Of a DNA stretch of 64,000 bases, positions 38,301 to 53,300 are shown piece after piece. The stretch covers positions 1,612,001 through 1,676,000 of the forward strand of contig OU452211.1 in the NCBI GenBank assembly GCA_911728435.2, given 5' to 3'. Made by a program: the position numbers and the translations under genes. Every line of letters begins with the position of its first letter. Positions within the stretch are counted from its first letter, which is position 1. The notes under the pieces are model-generated. The model searched no databases, was not told where the DNA came from, and saw only the letters and a list, made by a program, of their open reading frames with translations. Origin of the DNA: Apoderus coryli. Lineage: Eukaryota; Arthropoda; Insecta; Coleoptera; Attelabidae.

Positions 38301-41300
38301 TGATCCTCGTTCCTTATAACACATAAGGCAATAAACAAACACGTCACAATCTAAAATTTGAACACACCTATGCAGTTGCAGTTATATAAATTAAACATAA
38401 ATACAAACAAAAACACTAAAAAAACAATCTCGATGTCTCCATAATAGTTGTAAATTCATGAAGGCTATAGATCGTGTTAGAATTAAGGAGAGCCTTTAGT
38501 TTAGTTGTAAATTTACCCTCTGTCCGACAAACTTTTATGTCTTCCGGAAGAAGGTTATAAAAATATCGCCCAGATGGGTCTGGGCAGATACAGGCGATCT
38601 CGTCCACGTGTAAAATGTTGATGATTAATGCCACAAGTAGGTGTGATGTTTCTGTTTTTGAATGTGTAACACAGTAGTTTGTACAAATATATTGAAGTGA
38701 CTGTAAGCAACTTATGTTTTTTAAATGTATCTCTACATGTTCCTAGAAACGGGATATTAAAGATGCATCTCACCGCTCGCTTCTGCAGCACAAAGACCCT
38801 GTCAATTTCAACACTTCTACCCCAAATCACAATATTGTATGCAATCACTGAATAGATTAAAGCATAATAAACAGAAATAAGAGATGGGGTATCCATGAAT
38901 CCTCTTAGAGATCGAAGTTAGTATAGATTCTTATTCAGTTAACTGCAGTTAAACCCAGTCCAGTCTGTCATCCACAAGCACCCCCAGCAGTTTCGCCGAC
39001 CTTGATAATGGCAAAAGAACGTGATTGAATTTAATTTCGATATTTGATGATTTATATCTATGGAAGGGCAGTGCCACGGTCTTGCCATAGTTTATGATCA
39101 GTTTGTTTTTCCTGCACCACACCTGGAACTCATAAAGTGTAGCATTGATCTTCCGCTCCAGAATCTCTGAATCCTTGTCGGACAACAATATGGTTGTGTC
39201 ATCTGCATACAGATAAAGGGAACCGTGTGTGATATTAGCTGGACCTTTGCTCTTTCTGCTTTTTATCAATGATTAAAAAGCAGAAAGAGCAAAGGTCCAA
39301 GTACACTGCCCTGAGGCGTTCCAAAACCGATGCTCCGCGACTCTGACATTACCGACTCAACCCCAACCGCTATTCGTCTATTTGTTAAATATGATCGAAT
39401 CCATCTGTTAATCGACCCACGTAACCCAAGAGTCTCCAGCTTTGTACACAGGAAATCTCTGTCGACCACATCGAACGCATTCGACAGGTCAAACAGGAAC
39501 GCCACAACATAAAAATCTCCATCCATCAGATCGTGCACTCTCTGAATGAACTGAAGTGTACAGGTTTCCGTTGAAAAGCCCTCCCTGAAGCCGTGTTGAC
39601 ATTCACTCACAACGTTAGTAAATTTTAAAAATTCAAATATTCTGTCTGCTACAATCTTAGATAAAGTACTTAGCAGGGCTATAGGCCTGTAATTCTCCAG
39701 CGCTAGTTCATTACCTTTTGTATATCATAATTATGTTTCTTGGAAAACTAAAAGGCAGTCTCTAATAATAATTTTGTCAAGGCCACTTTTGCTAATAGGT
39801 ACTTTTTTTCCTCGAAAGCTTTCGACCAAAAATTTCGGAGATACCGCCGGTCTTTGTGAAAGACTCTGTATATATTAATACAATGATCATGTTACGTCTA
39901 CTTATCAAAGAAATCAACGCGACTTTCACTACTTGTAAGTAATATAAATTTACTTTATTAACGTGAACTCTTTTTACAACAAATTCTTTGCTATCACAAG
40001 TACATAACTTTAAGGTAAATAATTTAAACATGTGAGAATATTTTAAAATGAATGCGATACGATGGTTGCCTTTTATATTTCGGGATTAGAGAACAATGAC
40101 TCATCAAATCGATGTTTTGGGTGCTCAAAAATGCAGTTGTTTGAGCTCGCATTGTCGTGGTGAAGAGTGATCCGTCTTCGGCGGTTGGTTTTCCTGATTT
40201 CTTGAAAGACAACTGGCAAACAAATGGTTGTGTACGACTCAGAATATTGACTGTTCTTCGTTGTTCTAGTGGTACGGCTGCGACATGTCCGAAAAAAACA
40301 GGCGACCATTTGCTTTGAAGTGCTTCGTGCGCGAACAACTTTTGTTGGATTTGGCTCATCTTGAAACACTCATACAGTCGACTGCTGTCTACTTTCGGGT
40401 TCATACGCGTAAATCCACGATTCATCACCTGTCACGATGTCATGGAGGTGTTTCGAAGCACCGCGATCGTATTTTTTGAGCATTTCTTTCGACCAATCGA
40501 CACGAGCCTTTTTTTTTTGAGCGATTGACAAATTGTGTGGGATCCAACGTGAACAAATTTTTTTGACAGTCAAATGTTTATGCAAAATTGAATGTATGCT
40601 GGTCCCACTAAAGCCTAAGGTTGTCTCAATCTCTTGATAGGTCACATGACGATCTTGCAATATCAGTTCGCGCACAGCATCAATGGTTTTCGGAACAACA
40701 ACTGATTTTGGACGACCTTCACGAAATTCGTAAATGCTCTAAATTCTGCAGCTCTAATCTTACATGTACAAATTCGTCAGTATCTTTATAGAGTCTGATT
40801 GCACTGAATTAGATTGAGGCTCTGCTAATAATTCTATGATTAATAATGAGGTAAGGTAGTTCTGGAACTTCTCTATAAAGTCCGACAAGTTGTGTCTCTA
40901 ATATTAAATAAAATATAATTCAATAAAATAAAGAATGTTTAAATGATTTATTAATGGCTTTTTTATTAAAAGTCAAGAACTGTGTGACCTTATTCAAATG
41001 ATTATTAGTTGAAATAGAGCATGACATACAGGGTCTTGCAGAAAAAACAATGTTTCTAATTTTGATGAATGAGACACCATCTATGTCTCTTAGATCGCTG
41101 GAATATAATCACATTTGGCACATAGCCCTCTTTATACGTTATTAGGGATGGCATTTAGCCCTCATTTCAAGTAAACAGCTATTTTTATAATGTTTGGCAG
41201 TAGCCCGGTTTTCATTTGAAGTCTTCAGATATTTTTGACACATTTTTATATATTTGTAAACTTTGTTACAGGCAAAACGTACTGCCAAGCGTGTAAGAAA

Positions 41301-44300
41301 AAATGTTCCGGCGAAGTTCTACGCGTACAAGACAAGTATTTCCATACACAGTGCTTCAAATGTAAAGTATGTTCAAATTCACTAGCCCATGGTGGATTTT
41401 TTTCCAAAGATGGTGCCTACTATTGTACGACTGATTATCAAAAGAACTTTGGTACAAAATGTGCTGCTTGCCAAGAGTATGTTGAGGGAGAGGTATTTTA
41501 TTTTTAATTTTTAACAATAGAATTATTTAGTTTCTTTAAAATATTTGTCTGGGCTGTCCGGTAGAATATGGAAGCCTATAAATTTCTCAGAATGAGAATA
41601 ATTGTTGTTTACAAAAGAAAATAGTCAAGATTGCTATGCGGAAATTATGGTTTGCATTGCAGTCATAGATCATTTCATTTTATTACGGGATAGTTATCCT
41701 GCTATGTTTAGAATCTCCGTGGAAACCGTAAATTGAGTTCATAACGTTGAAGCGAATAAGAGCATGCAATAATTGACTACAATACCATTCTAAGTAGTGG
41801 TTGTATAAATTCAACTAACTAGTAAAAAAATGATTCAATAAAGCCATTTATAATAATTAATTTTCATCATCAAATACGAGGCATGTTTTTTAAGTAAGTA
41901 CCGTTTTGGAATTAAAAAAAGACGTGCAAAGATATCTACTTTTCTACATAATTTCCGTGAATATTGAGGCACTTGTCATAACGTGGCACCAGTTTTTGAA
42001 TACCCTCCTCATAAAATTCTGCCGCCTGACTTGTTAACCACTGTATACAAATGTTTTGACTTCGTTATCGTCTTGAAGACGCTGAACACCCAGGTGTTTC
42101 TTCAAGTGCAGGAACAAATGGTAGTCGCTGGGCGCCAGATCAGGGCTGTATGGAGGATGGTCTAGAGTTTCCCATTTAAAAGATATGATGAGATCTTTGG
42201 TCCGATTAGCCACATGTGGACGGGCATTGTCATGCAGCAAAACGATACCCTTACTCAACTTGCTACGTCTTTTGTTCTGGATTGCACGACGCAGATTGTT
42301 CAATGTCTCACAATAAGACGCTGCATTGATTGTCTCATTACGAGGCAGAAACTCCACTAGCAATACTCCTTTTCTGTCCCAAAAAACTGTGCACATGATT
42401 TTCCGGGCAGAAATTGTTTGCTTAAACTTCACTCTTTTGGGTGATGATGAATGTCGCCATTTCATGGATTGTTGTTTCGATTCTGGTGTGACGTAGGCCA
42501 CCCATGTTTCGTCACCAGTAACAATAACCTTCATTGTGGTACCGCTCAAAGAAAGTCAATGCACTGCCTAAACGTTGTGTTTTGTGCAAATCCGTCAACA
42601 TTTTTGGAACCCAACGTGAACACAATTTCCGGTAATTCAAGTTCTCAGTCACAATGCGATACAAAACACAAAGAGAATATTGAGGAAAGCAGTCGCACAT
42701 TGATGCAATTGTAAAGCGTCTGTTTTCTCTCACCTTTTCCTCCACTTTCTGCACCAAATCTTCATTAACGACCGAAGGACGTTCTTCACTCCGTTCTTCA
42801 CCATGCACATTTGTGCATTTCCTTACCATTCCATCACTCATAATGTTTTGTCCGTAAACTTCACAGATCTCACGATGAATATCGATCGGTTTTACGCCTT
42901 TAGCACTAAGAAATCGTATAACAGCCCGTACTTCACAATCGGCGGGACTCACGATTGTCGGAGGCATCTTAAACACTCAGTAAACAACGTATACAATGAG
43001 GAATCAGACTGTAATGGCGTCAGTGCGTAGACAAGAGATGTAGGTAACCAGCGCGCATGCGCGGAACGCCGACCGTAGCGCTGCGGCGGCGGAATCGCAA
43101 AACGGTACTTACTAAAAAAACGTGCCTCGTATTATAAATAATGGAGTTTGTTGTTTTCATTTCAGGTTGTGACTGCTTTAGGAAAAACCTATCATCAAAA
43201 ATGCTTTACATGCGCGCGTTGTAGACAACCATTTCCATCTGGAGAGAAGGTTACGTACACTGGAAAGGAGGTGCTTTGCCAGAAATGTGTTCAAATACCT
43301 ATTAGAGAGCTAAGTCCTAAAACGAGTCCTATCAGTCCTAGTCCTAATACCAACGGTAAGGACAATCATAATAAACCACTCTTTACTTACTACCACAGTC
43401 TCCTACTATAGTCTCTGAGACTACAGCCCTTTTTGTTGTTAAGAAACAAGGCTAACTTGAAAATATTGCACCCCTCGTATTGCACCTCCCATCAAAAAAC
43501 ATCGAAAATGTGAAAACTGTTTCTTATACAACTTTTCTCGTACAACTCCATTCCGCCTTCGAAATTAGTATACAGTGTCAGGTCAAAAAGTGATCGGACC
43601 CTACTTTATTTTTTTAATGGAACACCCTGTATATTTATAGACTAAAATGTGTATTTTTTTTTTACCTTTTCAAAAATATATAATAGTATGCACTTTTTCT
43701 GACCAACACGCACATAAATGACACTTTTCTAAAATTAAATGCATATTATAATAGTAGGCCATGAATCGCAATAATAAACAATTGAAAATTATATATTATG
43801 CATGGCCTACTACATTTAATTTCAGAAAACTGTCATTTATTTGCTTGTTTCTGAGAAAAAGTGCATACTATTATATATTTTTGAAAAGGTAAAAATAAGA
43901 CAAATTTTATAGTCTATAAATATACAGGGTGTTACAATAAAAAAAAATAAAGCAGTAGAAATTGAAAGACTTTTGAATATTACTGCTAATGTCGTTAACT
44001 TTGTAATGTTTAATAGTGTTTGTCTTTTCTTTTGTATTAACTAGTTTGTTCTTAATCCATAGTTTTGGTAATTATTTGTATGAAACCAAATCTGGAATAA
44101 AATTAAAAATTATTATTTTTCCAGTTACTAATTATTTTTCAAGTACTTCATATCCAATCAATTTGAGATAACATGAAGTTTAGATGCAAGTAATTTTAAC
44201 AAAATCTCATTATATTTCCAGTATTTGATAAAACGAAACGAAACGTGACCAAAGAAAGTAAAAAACAGTGTTTCCATGCAATCAAACTGCAGTACAATGT

Positions 44301-47300
44301 TTCAAATACAAATCCATAAAACAATATTTATGTTTGCAGAATGTGCTGGATGCCGGGAAGACCTTAAAGAGGGTCAGGTTTTGGTGGCGCTAGACAAAAG
44401 TTGGCACATTTGGTGCTTTAAATGTCACACATGTAGCACTGTGTTGCATGGTGAATATATGGGTAAAGATGGAGTACCCTTCTGTGAGCGTGATTACCAG
44501 AAACAATTTGGTGTGAAATGTGCCTATTGTAATCGATTTATCAGCGGTAAAGTTTTGCAGGTGAGAGAACTCTACTTTAAATCTGTACATACACTTTTTA
44601 AGATAGATAGATATCACCATCTTATGTTACAAAACATGTATAGTACGTCAAAAAAGAACAAAAATTATTCAATCAAAGTTACAGCAACAAAGAAAGGCTT
44701 ACAAACAAATTAAAATAGCAACAACATAAAACAAACTAAAATCTAGAAAAATCTTACAATATCGCTTTTGAAAAATAGTCCTAAAATGTATAAAAAGCTT
44801 GAGATATCAAAAATGATTTAATACTTTTGTTAAACTGGACTTCACCAAGGTTCTTTATGTGAGACGGCAGCTTATTATAAAATTTAACACAATAATAGTC
44901 AGAACCTTTCCTAGTCCCCAATAGGCGGTGAAATTCAGGCAATATGTCATTTCGATTTCGCGTACCATAATTATGCATATCAGAGTGAAGAGTGAAATGC
45001 GAGGCATTGGTTCGAATGTAGCCAAGACAGTTTAAGATGTACAAGGAAGGCAAAGTAAGTAGTCCGTGTTCCACAAAATACTTTTTACAGCAGTCACGCC
45101 AACCGAGGCCCCAACATTGTACGTAAACATCTCCTCTGTAGCTTGAAGATTTTCATTGCATGGGAACTATGTCCCCAGTACAAAATACCATACGACATAC
45201 GGGAAACAAAATAACCGTGATATACCGTCAACAGACTGGCGATTGAAACACTCTGGCGCAAGCCTTCTGATGAGATATATGACCCTGGATAGCGAGCACC
45301 CAAGCTCTCGAACATGACTCTCCCAGGTTAATTTAGTATCAAGATGAACCCCAAGGAACTTCACGCGAACATCGCTCTGAAGATCGATAGGCGCAGAACG
45401 CAATGCAAAGTTCATGTTCTGAGTTTTAGCCTGATTCAAGCTCAGTTCATTTGCCAGAAACCAATTGCCTATGTCAGTCTCAACAGTATTAACCAACTTC
45501 CCTAAAGGGTCGTTTGGTCGATATCTAATCAGACTAGTTGTGTCGTCAGCAAAGAGGATTATATTTGAGTCTTCTTGAAATTTGTATAAATCATTTATGT
45601 ATATTAAAAACAGTAAAGGTCCCAAAACCGACCCCTGGGGCACACCCCGTCCAACCCTTCGTCTCTCCGAATATCGTCCCCCATACAAAACGTGCTGAAA
45701 ACGATCGCGGAAGAGCCAACCAAGGCAACATTGTCAACATCAAAGTTATAGTAAGAGAGTTTCTGAAGAAGTATCTCGTGTGAGACACAGTCAAAAGCCT
45801 TAGTGAGGTCATAAAAGGAAGAAAAGGTGTCACAGCCCTGCTCCATGCCATCCGAAACATATTCCAAAAGGTTATTAATTGCAAGAGTAGTAGATCTCTT
45901 ATTACGAAAGCCATATTGACTTTGCATAAAGAGATTATTTGCTTCAAAATATTCAGTTATTTGATTTTTAATAATAGACTCAAAGATTTTTGAAAAAATT
46001 GGCAAGATCGATATTGGTCGATAGTTACTGGGATCATCAACTGATCCTTTATTTTTGTAGATTGGAATAACCCTTGTCTCCTTCAAGACCGCCGGAAATA
46101 CAGCGTCACCAATGCAATGGTTTATCAACTTAGTAAGCGGCACCACTAGCAGATTCTTTAAAGTCCCAATAATCCTAACATTAAGCTCATAACAATCCGA
46201 GCTTTTTGTGTTTTTCATACCTGTTAGTTTGTCACGTACTTCATTAAAGGTTACCGTTCTCAAACTAAATCCAGCAGCTCTAGTGGGAGACATATATTTC
46301 TCAAAAGTGACCGATGTGGCTGGTAGCTGTTTTATGATATCATCAGCCGCAGTTGTAAAGTAGTCATTTAAAATATGCACAGTCAAGTTCTCAGCTGTCC
46401 CGAGATTTGGAGTTGATTTCCAATCCTTGACCAGTCTCCACACAGCAGGCTGTCCGATTGGAAGGTCCAGAGATCTAAACGTCCATGAAAACACTTATTT
46501 TGATCAAACAGTCTTAAAAATTGTCCAAGACTAATAAATAGTATCCAAGAAAACATACTATGCTTCTCTTTATTTTGACCCAGGTGAGACGCAAATTTTC
46601 CTCGTTTTAGAAATGTAGAATTAGGGGGTTCACCGAACTCAGTAAAACTTTGAAAGTGGTCTACGAGAAATATTAGTTTGGGAACCTCTAGGCTTACAAG
46701 TAAACCAAATAGAACTAATAAGAGCGTAATAGGATTTATTTTATTGATTTTGATTATTTGAAAGTAAGAAATTCATATGCATTTAATAAATAAATAAATA
46801 AATAATAAATAGCCTTATTAATATTAAAAGTATACTTATGTATTTCGTTTTTTAATGACTATGTGTTTTTTCAACCAGTTTAACTTGGTTTTAGACACGT
46901 AATGTACAAATTTAGAACTACCTTGACACGTAATAGATTATAATGAATTATGATCATTTTATTTATGTGTTTGTGTTTATTATTAGATAGAATAATTTTC
47001 AATTTCGTTTCTATAAATTATAAGCCTTTTTGCAATATTTTGCATTCAATTTTGATGAATATTAGACAATGCATGGAATTCAATGGTAAGACGGTGCTGT
47101 CAAAATTTATCCAAAATTTGGAAGGCTTCCTATCATTGTTTTTATTTTTTGCCTGTTTGTAAACGTTGGTGTTTCTTTTATATTATTATTGTTGCTCTCG
47201 ACCTTGAGTGTAGATTCTTCCTTTATTAAATTGATCATGAATTAGACTCTCGAGCCCTAGCGCCATTTGGAAAGTTCCTCCAGGGGTTTCCCCAACAGGA

Positions 47301-50300
47301 ACGATAACCACTGGGGAAGTTCATAAGTGCCCTAGCAGGCACTAAGGACTTTTACTGCACCAGGACTGGATGTAATTGCATGCCAAACGACATGCGTAGA
47401 GTAGGTCATTAAGGATAGTCCTTAGGTCTTGAATAATAGCGTCCTATACCAAACAAAAGCATTAAAATTGGAGCCTGTTCCGTGCTTGATGGGGTTGTGA
47501 TATTTAGGAGGACAATGATATTATGAAGGGCTATTTGCATGCCAAACGACATGCGCAGGCAGTGTCATTAAGGATAGTTTCTTAGGGCTTGAATGATAGC
47601 GTTCTATAGTCCAATACCGAGCAAAAGCATCAAAAAATTGAAATATTTTCCGTGCCTCAAAGGTTGTGAAATTTAGACAGGACAATGATATTATGAAGGG
47701 CTATCTGCATGCCAAACGACATGCCTGGTGTAGGTCATTAAAGATAGTTGCTTAGGTCTTGAATGATGCGCCCTATTCGAATGCAACAAAAGCATTAAAA
47801 TTGGAACCTATCCATATTTGATCCGCCAGAGGTACAAGTTACTGACCTGTGTTATATGGATGACCTTAAACTGTACCGGAGGAGGAGGACGCTGGGGAAA
47901 GAATGCCTCGGCTACCTGCAACTAAAAGAGCATTTTCGTGATAATATTAACGAGCCTATTGGAAATACTTCATCAATATTGAGGATTTTTAGCGATCCAA
48001 CAAATTTTCTTTTGAAAGACATAGTGGGAGTGGCTCCAAAAATTAAAGAAATAGCCTTGTTTCGGCGTTCCTTTTAGAAATGTATCATTTTGAAAATAAT
48101 CGCCCATTCCGTTACTTTATGGACACACTGTATTATCTTATTAGTATGATTTTGTTAAATTTTATTACCTAAGTAAGTATGTAATAATATATTCAAGGTT
48201 AAAAACCCGTTACCGGCAAATATGTCACTCAAATTCAGGGAAAGTTTTATTTATTTTGCAAGTAATACAGAGAGGTATAACGCAGCGGCGTATCAAAGTA
48301 ATTACGAGCCCAGACACCGTTAAAAACAAAAAATTCTGATATAAAAGACTTGGCATTTGAAACCGGGCCCCTTAAAGCGTTCATGACACACTGGTAGATA
48401 CGCCACTGGTGTAAGGTATATGTTATTACTTAATAGTTTTCACTTTTTATTTTATCTAACTTGAGGTACATGCATGTAACGTAATTATATTAATATAAAT
48501 AATGATTGCAATGAACTAAATTATGGGAATTAAAAAATAAAATAATAGAAAATGAAGATTGAGTACGAAATTGATTTCTGTTGACTCCTCATTGACTGGC
48601 GAAAGTACCAATATTTGTAAAACCTTTCCAGTTTTTATTTATAATAAAATATTACTCCAAGGTTGATCGAAGTATTATAATGATCAAGCTCCACCACACT
48701 GAACTGCGTTAAAGGTTCAAGGTCAGTCAAATTTCAGTATATTGGCTTCAGAATGATGCCTGGAAGCTTCGGCCAATAATTTGTAATTATGTTTTAATAT
48801 AATATTCATATTCCTCCTTAGTCCATCCTATAGACGTACACCGTTGAATTACTATGCCTTGTTTGATATGGAAACAGTAGCTTCTTTTATTTACTTGTGT
48901 ACCGTTAAATGCTTACTTAATTTGGCGTTATGTCTTTCTTATATAACATTATCGGATGGATGAATGCATGAAGACATTGGCGTACTATTGAAAGTTTTAT
49001 TTATATATTTACGTTGAATTATTATTAACAACTTTTTTATTTTATCTGCATGAACGCCTCTGGCATTTCTCATAATAATTACCATAAAAAAGAATAAACT
49101 TCCTATCATTGTCATTGTTGTAAAATAATAGATAACACCTACTTTCAGAAATAGGAATAGGAGAAGAAGAATGAAGTTATGGCCCCAGGTTGTCTCGACT
49201 AATATTTTACCATTTAAAAAAAATATATATATATTCATTAATTTTTTATATTATTATTAATATTTTGATTAATTATCTATTGTTGTATTGTACCGAAGAT
49301 GCCTATTGTTCTTTGTTTAGTCAGCTAATATACACTGCAATATTAATGGGACAAAGAAAATTTTTTTCAAAATCAACCCTAAATAACTTTTGTAGTATCG
49401 CATCAATTTTGACAATTTTTTTTTCGAGTTTTACTTCGTTTTATTGTCATCATTTTTTCATATCGAAACTTCAAAAATTTCGAACGGATTTGTTGTTATA
49501 CAGGGGTAAACAAAAAGTTCCGTTTTACTCTAAACTTTTCAACACTGTAGAAAAAACTCACGACTGAATAATGATTTTTTTTAAACATTTTGAAGCTCCA
49601 TCGTTTCTGAATAACTTGGTTTTTGATTCATACCGATATCTGTATTCTTAAAGGAAAAACACTGGTTTCAAAGAAATAATGCTCGTTAGTAAAATGTAAC
49701 TTTTTGTTAACCCCTGTATAACAACAAATGGGTTCGAAATTTTTGAAGTTTCGATATGAAAAAATGATGAGAATAAAACTGCCTACAACTCGAAAAAAAA
49801 TTGTCAAAATTGATGCAGTACTAAACAAGTTGAGGTATTTAGATAGAAAGTTGACATTTGCAGCATAGAGCTATGAGCATGCTTTTTCTCTGAAATATTG
49901 TATTTATATTCCTGTATTGTTTACAGGCTGGGGATAATCACCATTTCCATCCAACATGCGCACGTTGCACAAAATGTGGCGATCCATTTGGGGATGGGGA
50001 AGAAATGTATTTACAAGGAGGTGCTATTTGGCATCCGAGATGTGGTCCAGGACCCACTGAGAATGGGCAGATCCTCAATGGTACCGGCGAGGTAACTAAT
50101 GGGAATTGTACGGACACGGATATGTCCATAAGGGACTTTGATCGACATAGTACCTCGGGAGCTAGTGAATTACAGGTGAGATGCGTAAAGAATTGTTAAA
50201 TTTATTATTATTTTTTTAATTTAATTTGTTTTTTATTTTTGTTATTATTATTTTTTGCATGCTTAATTTTCAGTTTTCCATGCGTTCCCGTACCCCTAGT

Positions 50301-53300
50301 TTGAACGGTTCATTATATAGTCCCACTAGTGTGTCCAGAAAGGTTTGTTTATTTTGTTTTCATTTATTTTCACCTGAAATATGTAATAATAACCTCAACA
50401 AATATTCTGGTATTGTCTTTATTTTACAGCATTACCAATTTTCATACAGAACACCTTCACCAGGGTTAATACTACGTGAACACAATAAATCAGGTACATT
50501 GGCTGATGATATTTCGAGAATTTATACGTATAGTTATTTGACGGAGGAACCAACGCAAGGATATTTAAGGAAACCTATCGATCCATACGATAAAGCGCCT
50601 ACATCACCACATTTCCACAGGCCAACATGTAAGTTTTGTTTATTGGTCTCTATAAAACGTCTCTATACTGCTCCCATTGCTTGTACCTGTGAAAACCCTG
50701 GACAGAGGTTAACCCCAAAGCAGGAATACCCGAACCATTGACATTCTCATCATCATCGCCTGTTTGGGTTCAAATCTCTATCGTCCCCACCCCTATTGAG
50801 CTGCTCATTACCACCAATAATAACTTTGAGTTGTTATTTAGCACAAAACTCATTGCGAAGTAGTACTGGAGCTGGTGGTAAACGTTATGGTTCCCGATCA
50901 GCAATGAAAGTACTGGTTGACTCAATACGAAGTGAAACGCCACGGTCTAAATCACCACATATGAACAACGAGGAACCGATAGAACTGGCACATTTTCCTG
51001 GTGCGAAACCGCCACAGCCTGGGGAACCACCGAGAATTGAGCGGGATGATTTTCCGGCACCGCCCTATCCTTATACAGATCCAGGTAGGGAATATTATCT
51101 AAAATATAACATAAAATGAAATTTACTTTTATATCAGAGAGGAGAAAACGGTGGTCGGACACCTACAAGGGTTTACCAGACTCGGATGAAGATAATGTGG
51201 ATGGAATGACTGAAAAAGAGATTGAAGATAGGAAATTGAAGAAAGAAGAGGAGGAATTGAGCAAAATCGCCAGTGGTATAGGAAAAGTTTTTCTAAAGAA
51301 TGTGAAGGAACGTGAAAAGCTCAAAGCATGGAAGGCAGCTAATTTAGATCCTAGAAATGCGTCGAGGTAAGTCACACTATGTGGGGAACTCATTTTTTGA
51401 ATTTAAATTTGGTATTTCATTAGAGTTCCGTCTGCTAACAAAGAACCCGCGCACCGGTTACGTTACGATAATCCGATTGGTGCCAGTCCATCGCGTAATC
51501 TCGACCATCAGAAACCGTTTGACGATGACGATTTTGACAGATCAATCAGTTGTCGGTCATCTTCGATGGGAGGGCGACCTAGCGGATGGAATTACAATAG
51601 TAAGTCTCATGTTAATTAATTAATGAGCATATCGATTTAATTAAGTACAAATTTGCAATAGCGGAATATATTTTTAGTGGTAAAAGGGATGTTATTTATA
51701 TTAACCTTGAGTTATTGGGTCTGAATTAATTTTTATAGCACAAAACATAAAGTTAAAATAAGGTTTTAAAGGTGAGACCTTTATGAGCATGGTTTGTTTG
51801 TATTTGTTGTTGTTTGGGGATATTTTAAGTGGTACTTTGATAAGAACTGTAGCCTAGTGCCAGCCCATTTTAATAAATGGAAATATACCGGGTGGTACAG
51901 TTTCGAAAGCCGAAACTTTAGAGGCAGACAGATCCACAAAATAATATCAGTATGGATTATAAACTATATTCGAGAAATGCTTCGTATCCAAATTTATTAA
52001 TATTTTTAAAAGTACTTTAGATATTTAAATGAAATTTGGTACAGTTGGATAGATAATTTAGATACATCTTTTTACGTAAAAAATATTATTTTACTTCCAC
52101 CAGTGGAGTGCGTATGGACACATCTTTGGGCAATTTTAATGAAAGAAAAAAAGGATGGTACGCCACTGTTTTTTTGTAAGTAAATTTTTTTTTCTGGAAT
52201 CCTTGTTCAATTTACAATAAAAAAAGACTCTTCACTTTTTTTCGTTCGACGCATTGTTTGCCAGAAAAAAAATTAAATTCTTTAAGCAACTGGAATTTCA
52301 AACGAATTTCAATCTATCCTAGTAGGCCATGACAAAAAAAAAAGACTGCAACTGTCAGTGTTTTTCTTTTAATTTTCATTTGATTCATTTTAATTTTCTT
52401 TAATTTTGTTATTGTTGTTTGAAGCCACTAATTAAATTATTTTTTTTAGTTTTTGTTTTATTTTCTTTTTTTTTCAGAAATCAGTAGGTATTTTAATTTT
52501 TTACTTGCAAACGGGGAGTCAAACGAAAAAAAGTAAGGAACCTTTTTTGTGGTTAATTGAACAAGGATTCTAGAAATAATTTTTCTTTCGAAAAAAATCA
52601 GTGGCGTACCATATTTTTCATTAAAATTGGGCAAAGATGCCTCTGTACGCACGCCACTGGTGGGATTAAAATAATAATTTTTGCGTAAAAAGATGTATCT
52701 AAATTATCTATCCAGACGTGCCAAATTTCATTTAAATATTTGAAATAATTTTAAAAATATTATTAAATTTAATTTTTCGAATATGGTTTATAATACAAAC
52801 TGACATTATTTTGTGGTTCTGTCTGCCTCTAAAGTTTCCGCTTCAGAAACTGAACAACTCTGTATATACAGGGTAAAAGTTTGTGCATCCCCTAAAAATA
52901 ATTATGCACCATCAAAGTATATAGGAAAACACGTAATTTACGAGAATCCTTCAAATTTGATTTTAAGACTAGGGGAAAGTATCCTTATTTTAAACTATTT
53001 CAAAGGGTCATTCTGAGCATTTTTGTATGAGATGATTTATGTTGAATCGTCACTAAATCATCCCTGTAATGTGCTGTTTTCTTTCTGTTTGTCAGTTTAG
53101 TTGCAGGACAGTTTGATATTGTAACAATTGTCTATAACAATTCCTGTATTTAGAGAACTAGGCACATAGTTTTAGAATAAAAATAAATTGTGAAAAATTT
53201 AGTATAATGCAGCATTTTTGTCGGATTTTTTAACACACTTATTAATAATTTATTGCATGCTTAAGAAGTTAATTTAACCAGAGCTTTTCATTATGTTTTT

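Noticed and set aside
47377..47815. CRISPR-like array because of repeated palindromic GCATGCC...GGCATGC-type starts
   Set aside because: The whole ~160-base unit repeats, there are no unique spacers, and the genome is eukaryotic; it is a minisatellite.
50226..50741. A single 171-codon protein
   Set aside because: The frame spans two abLIM exons (50274-50342, 50430-50628) and the introns around them, which happen to lack stops.
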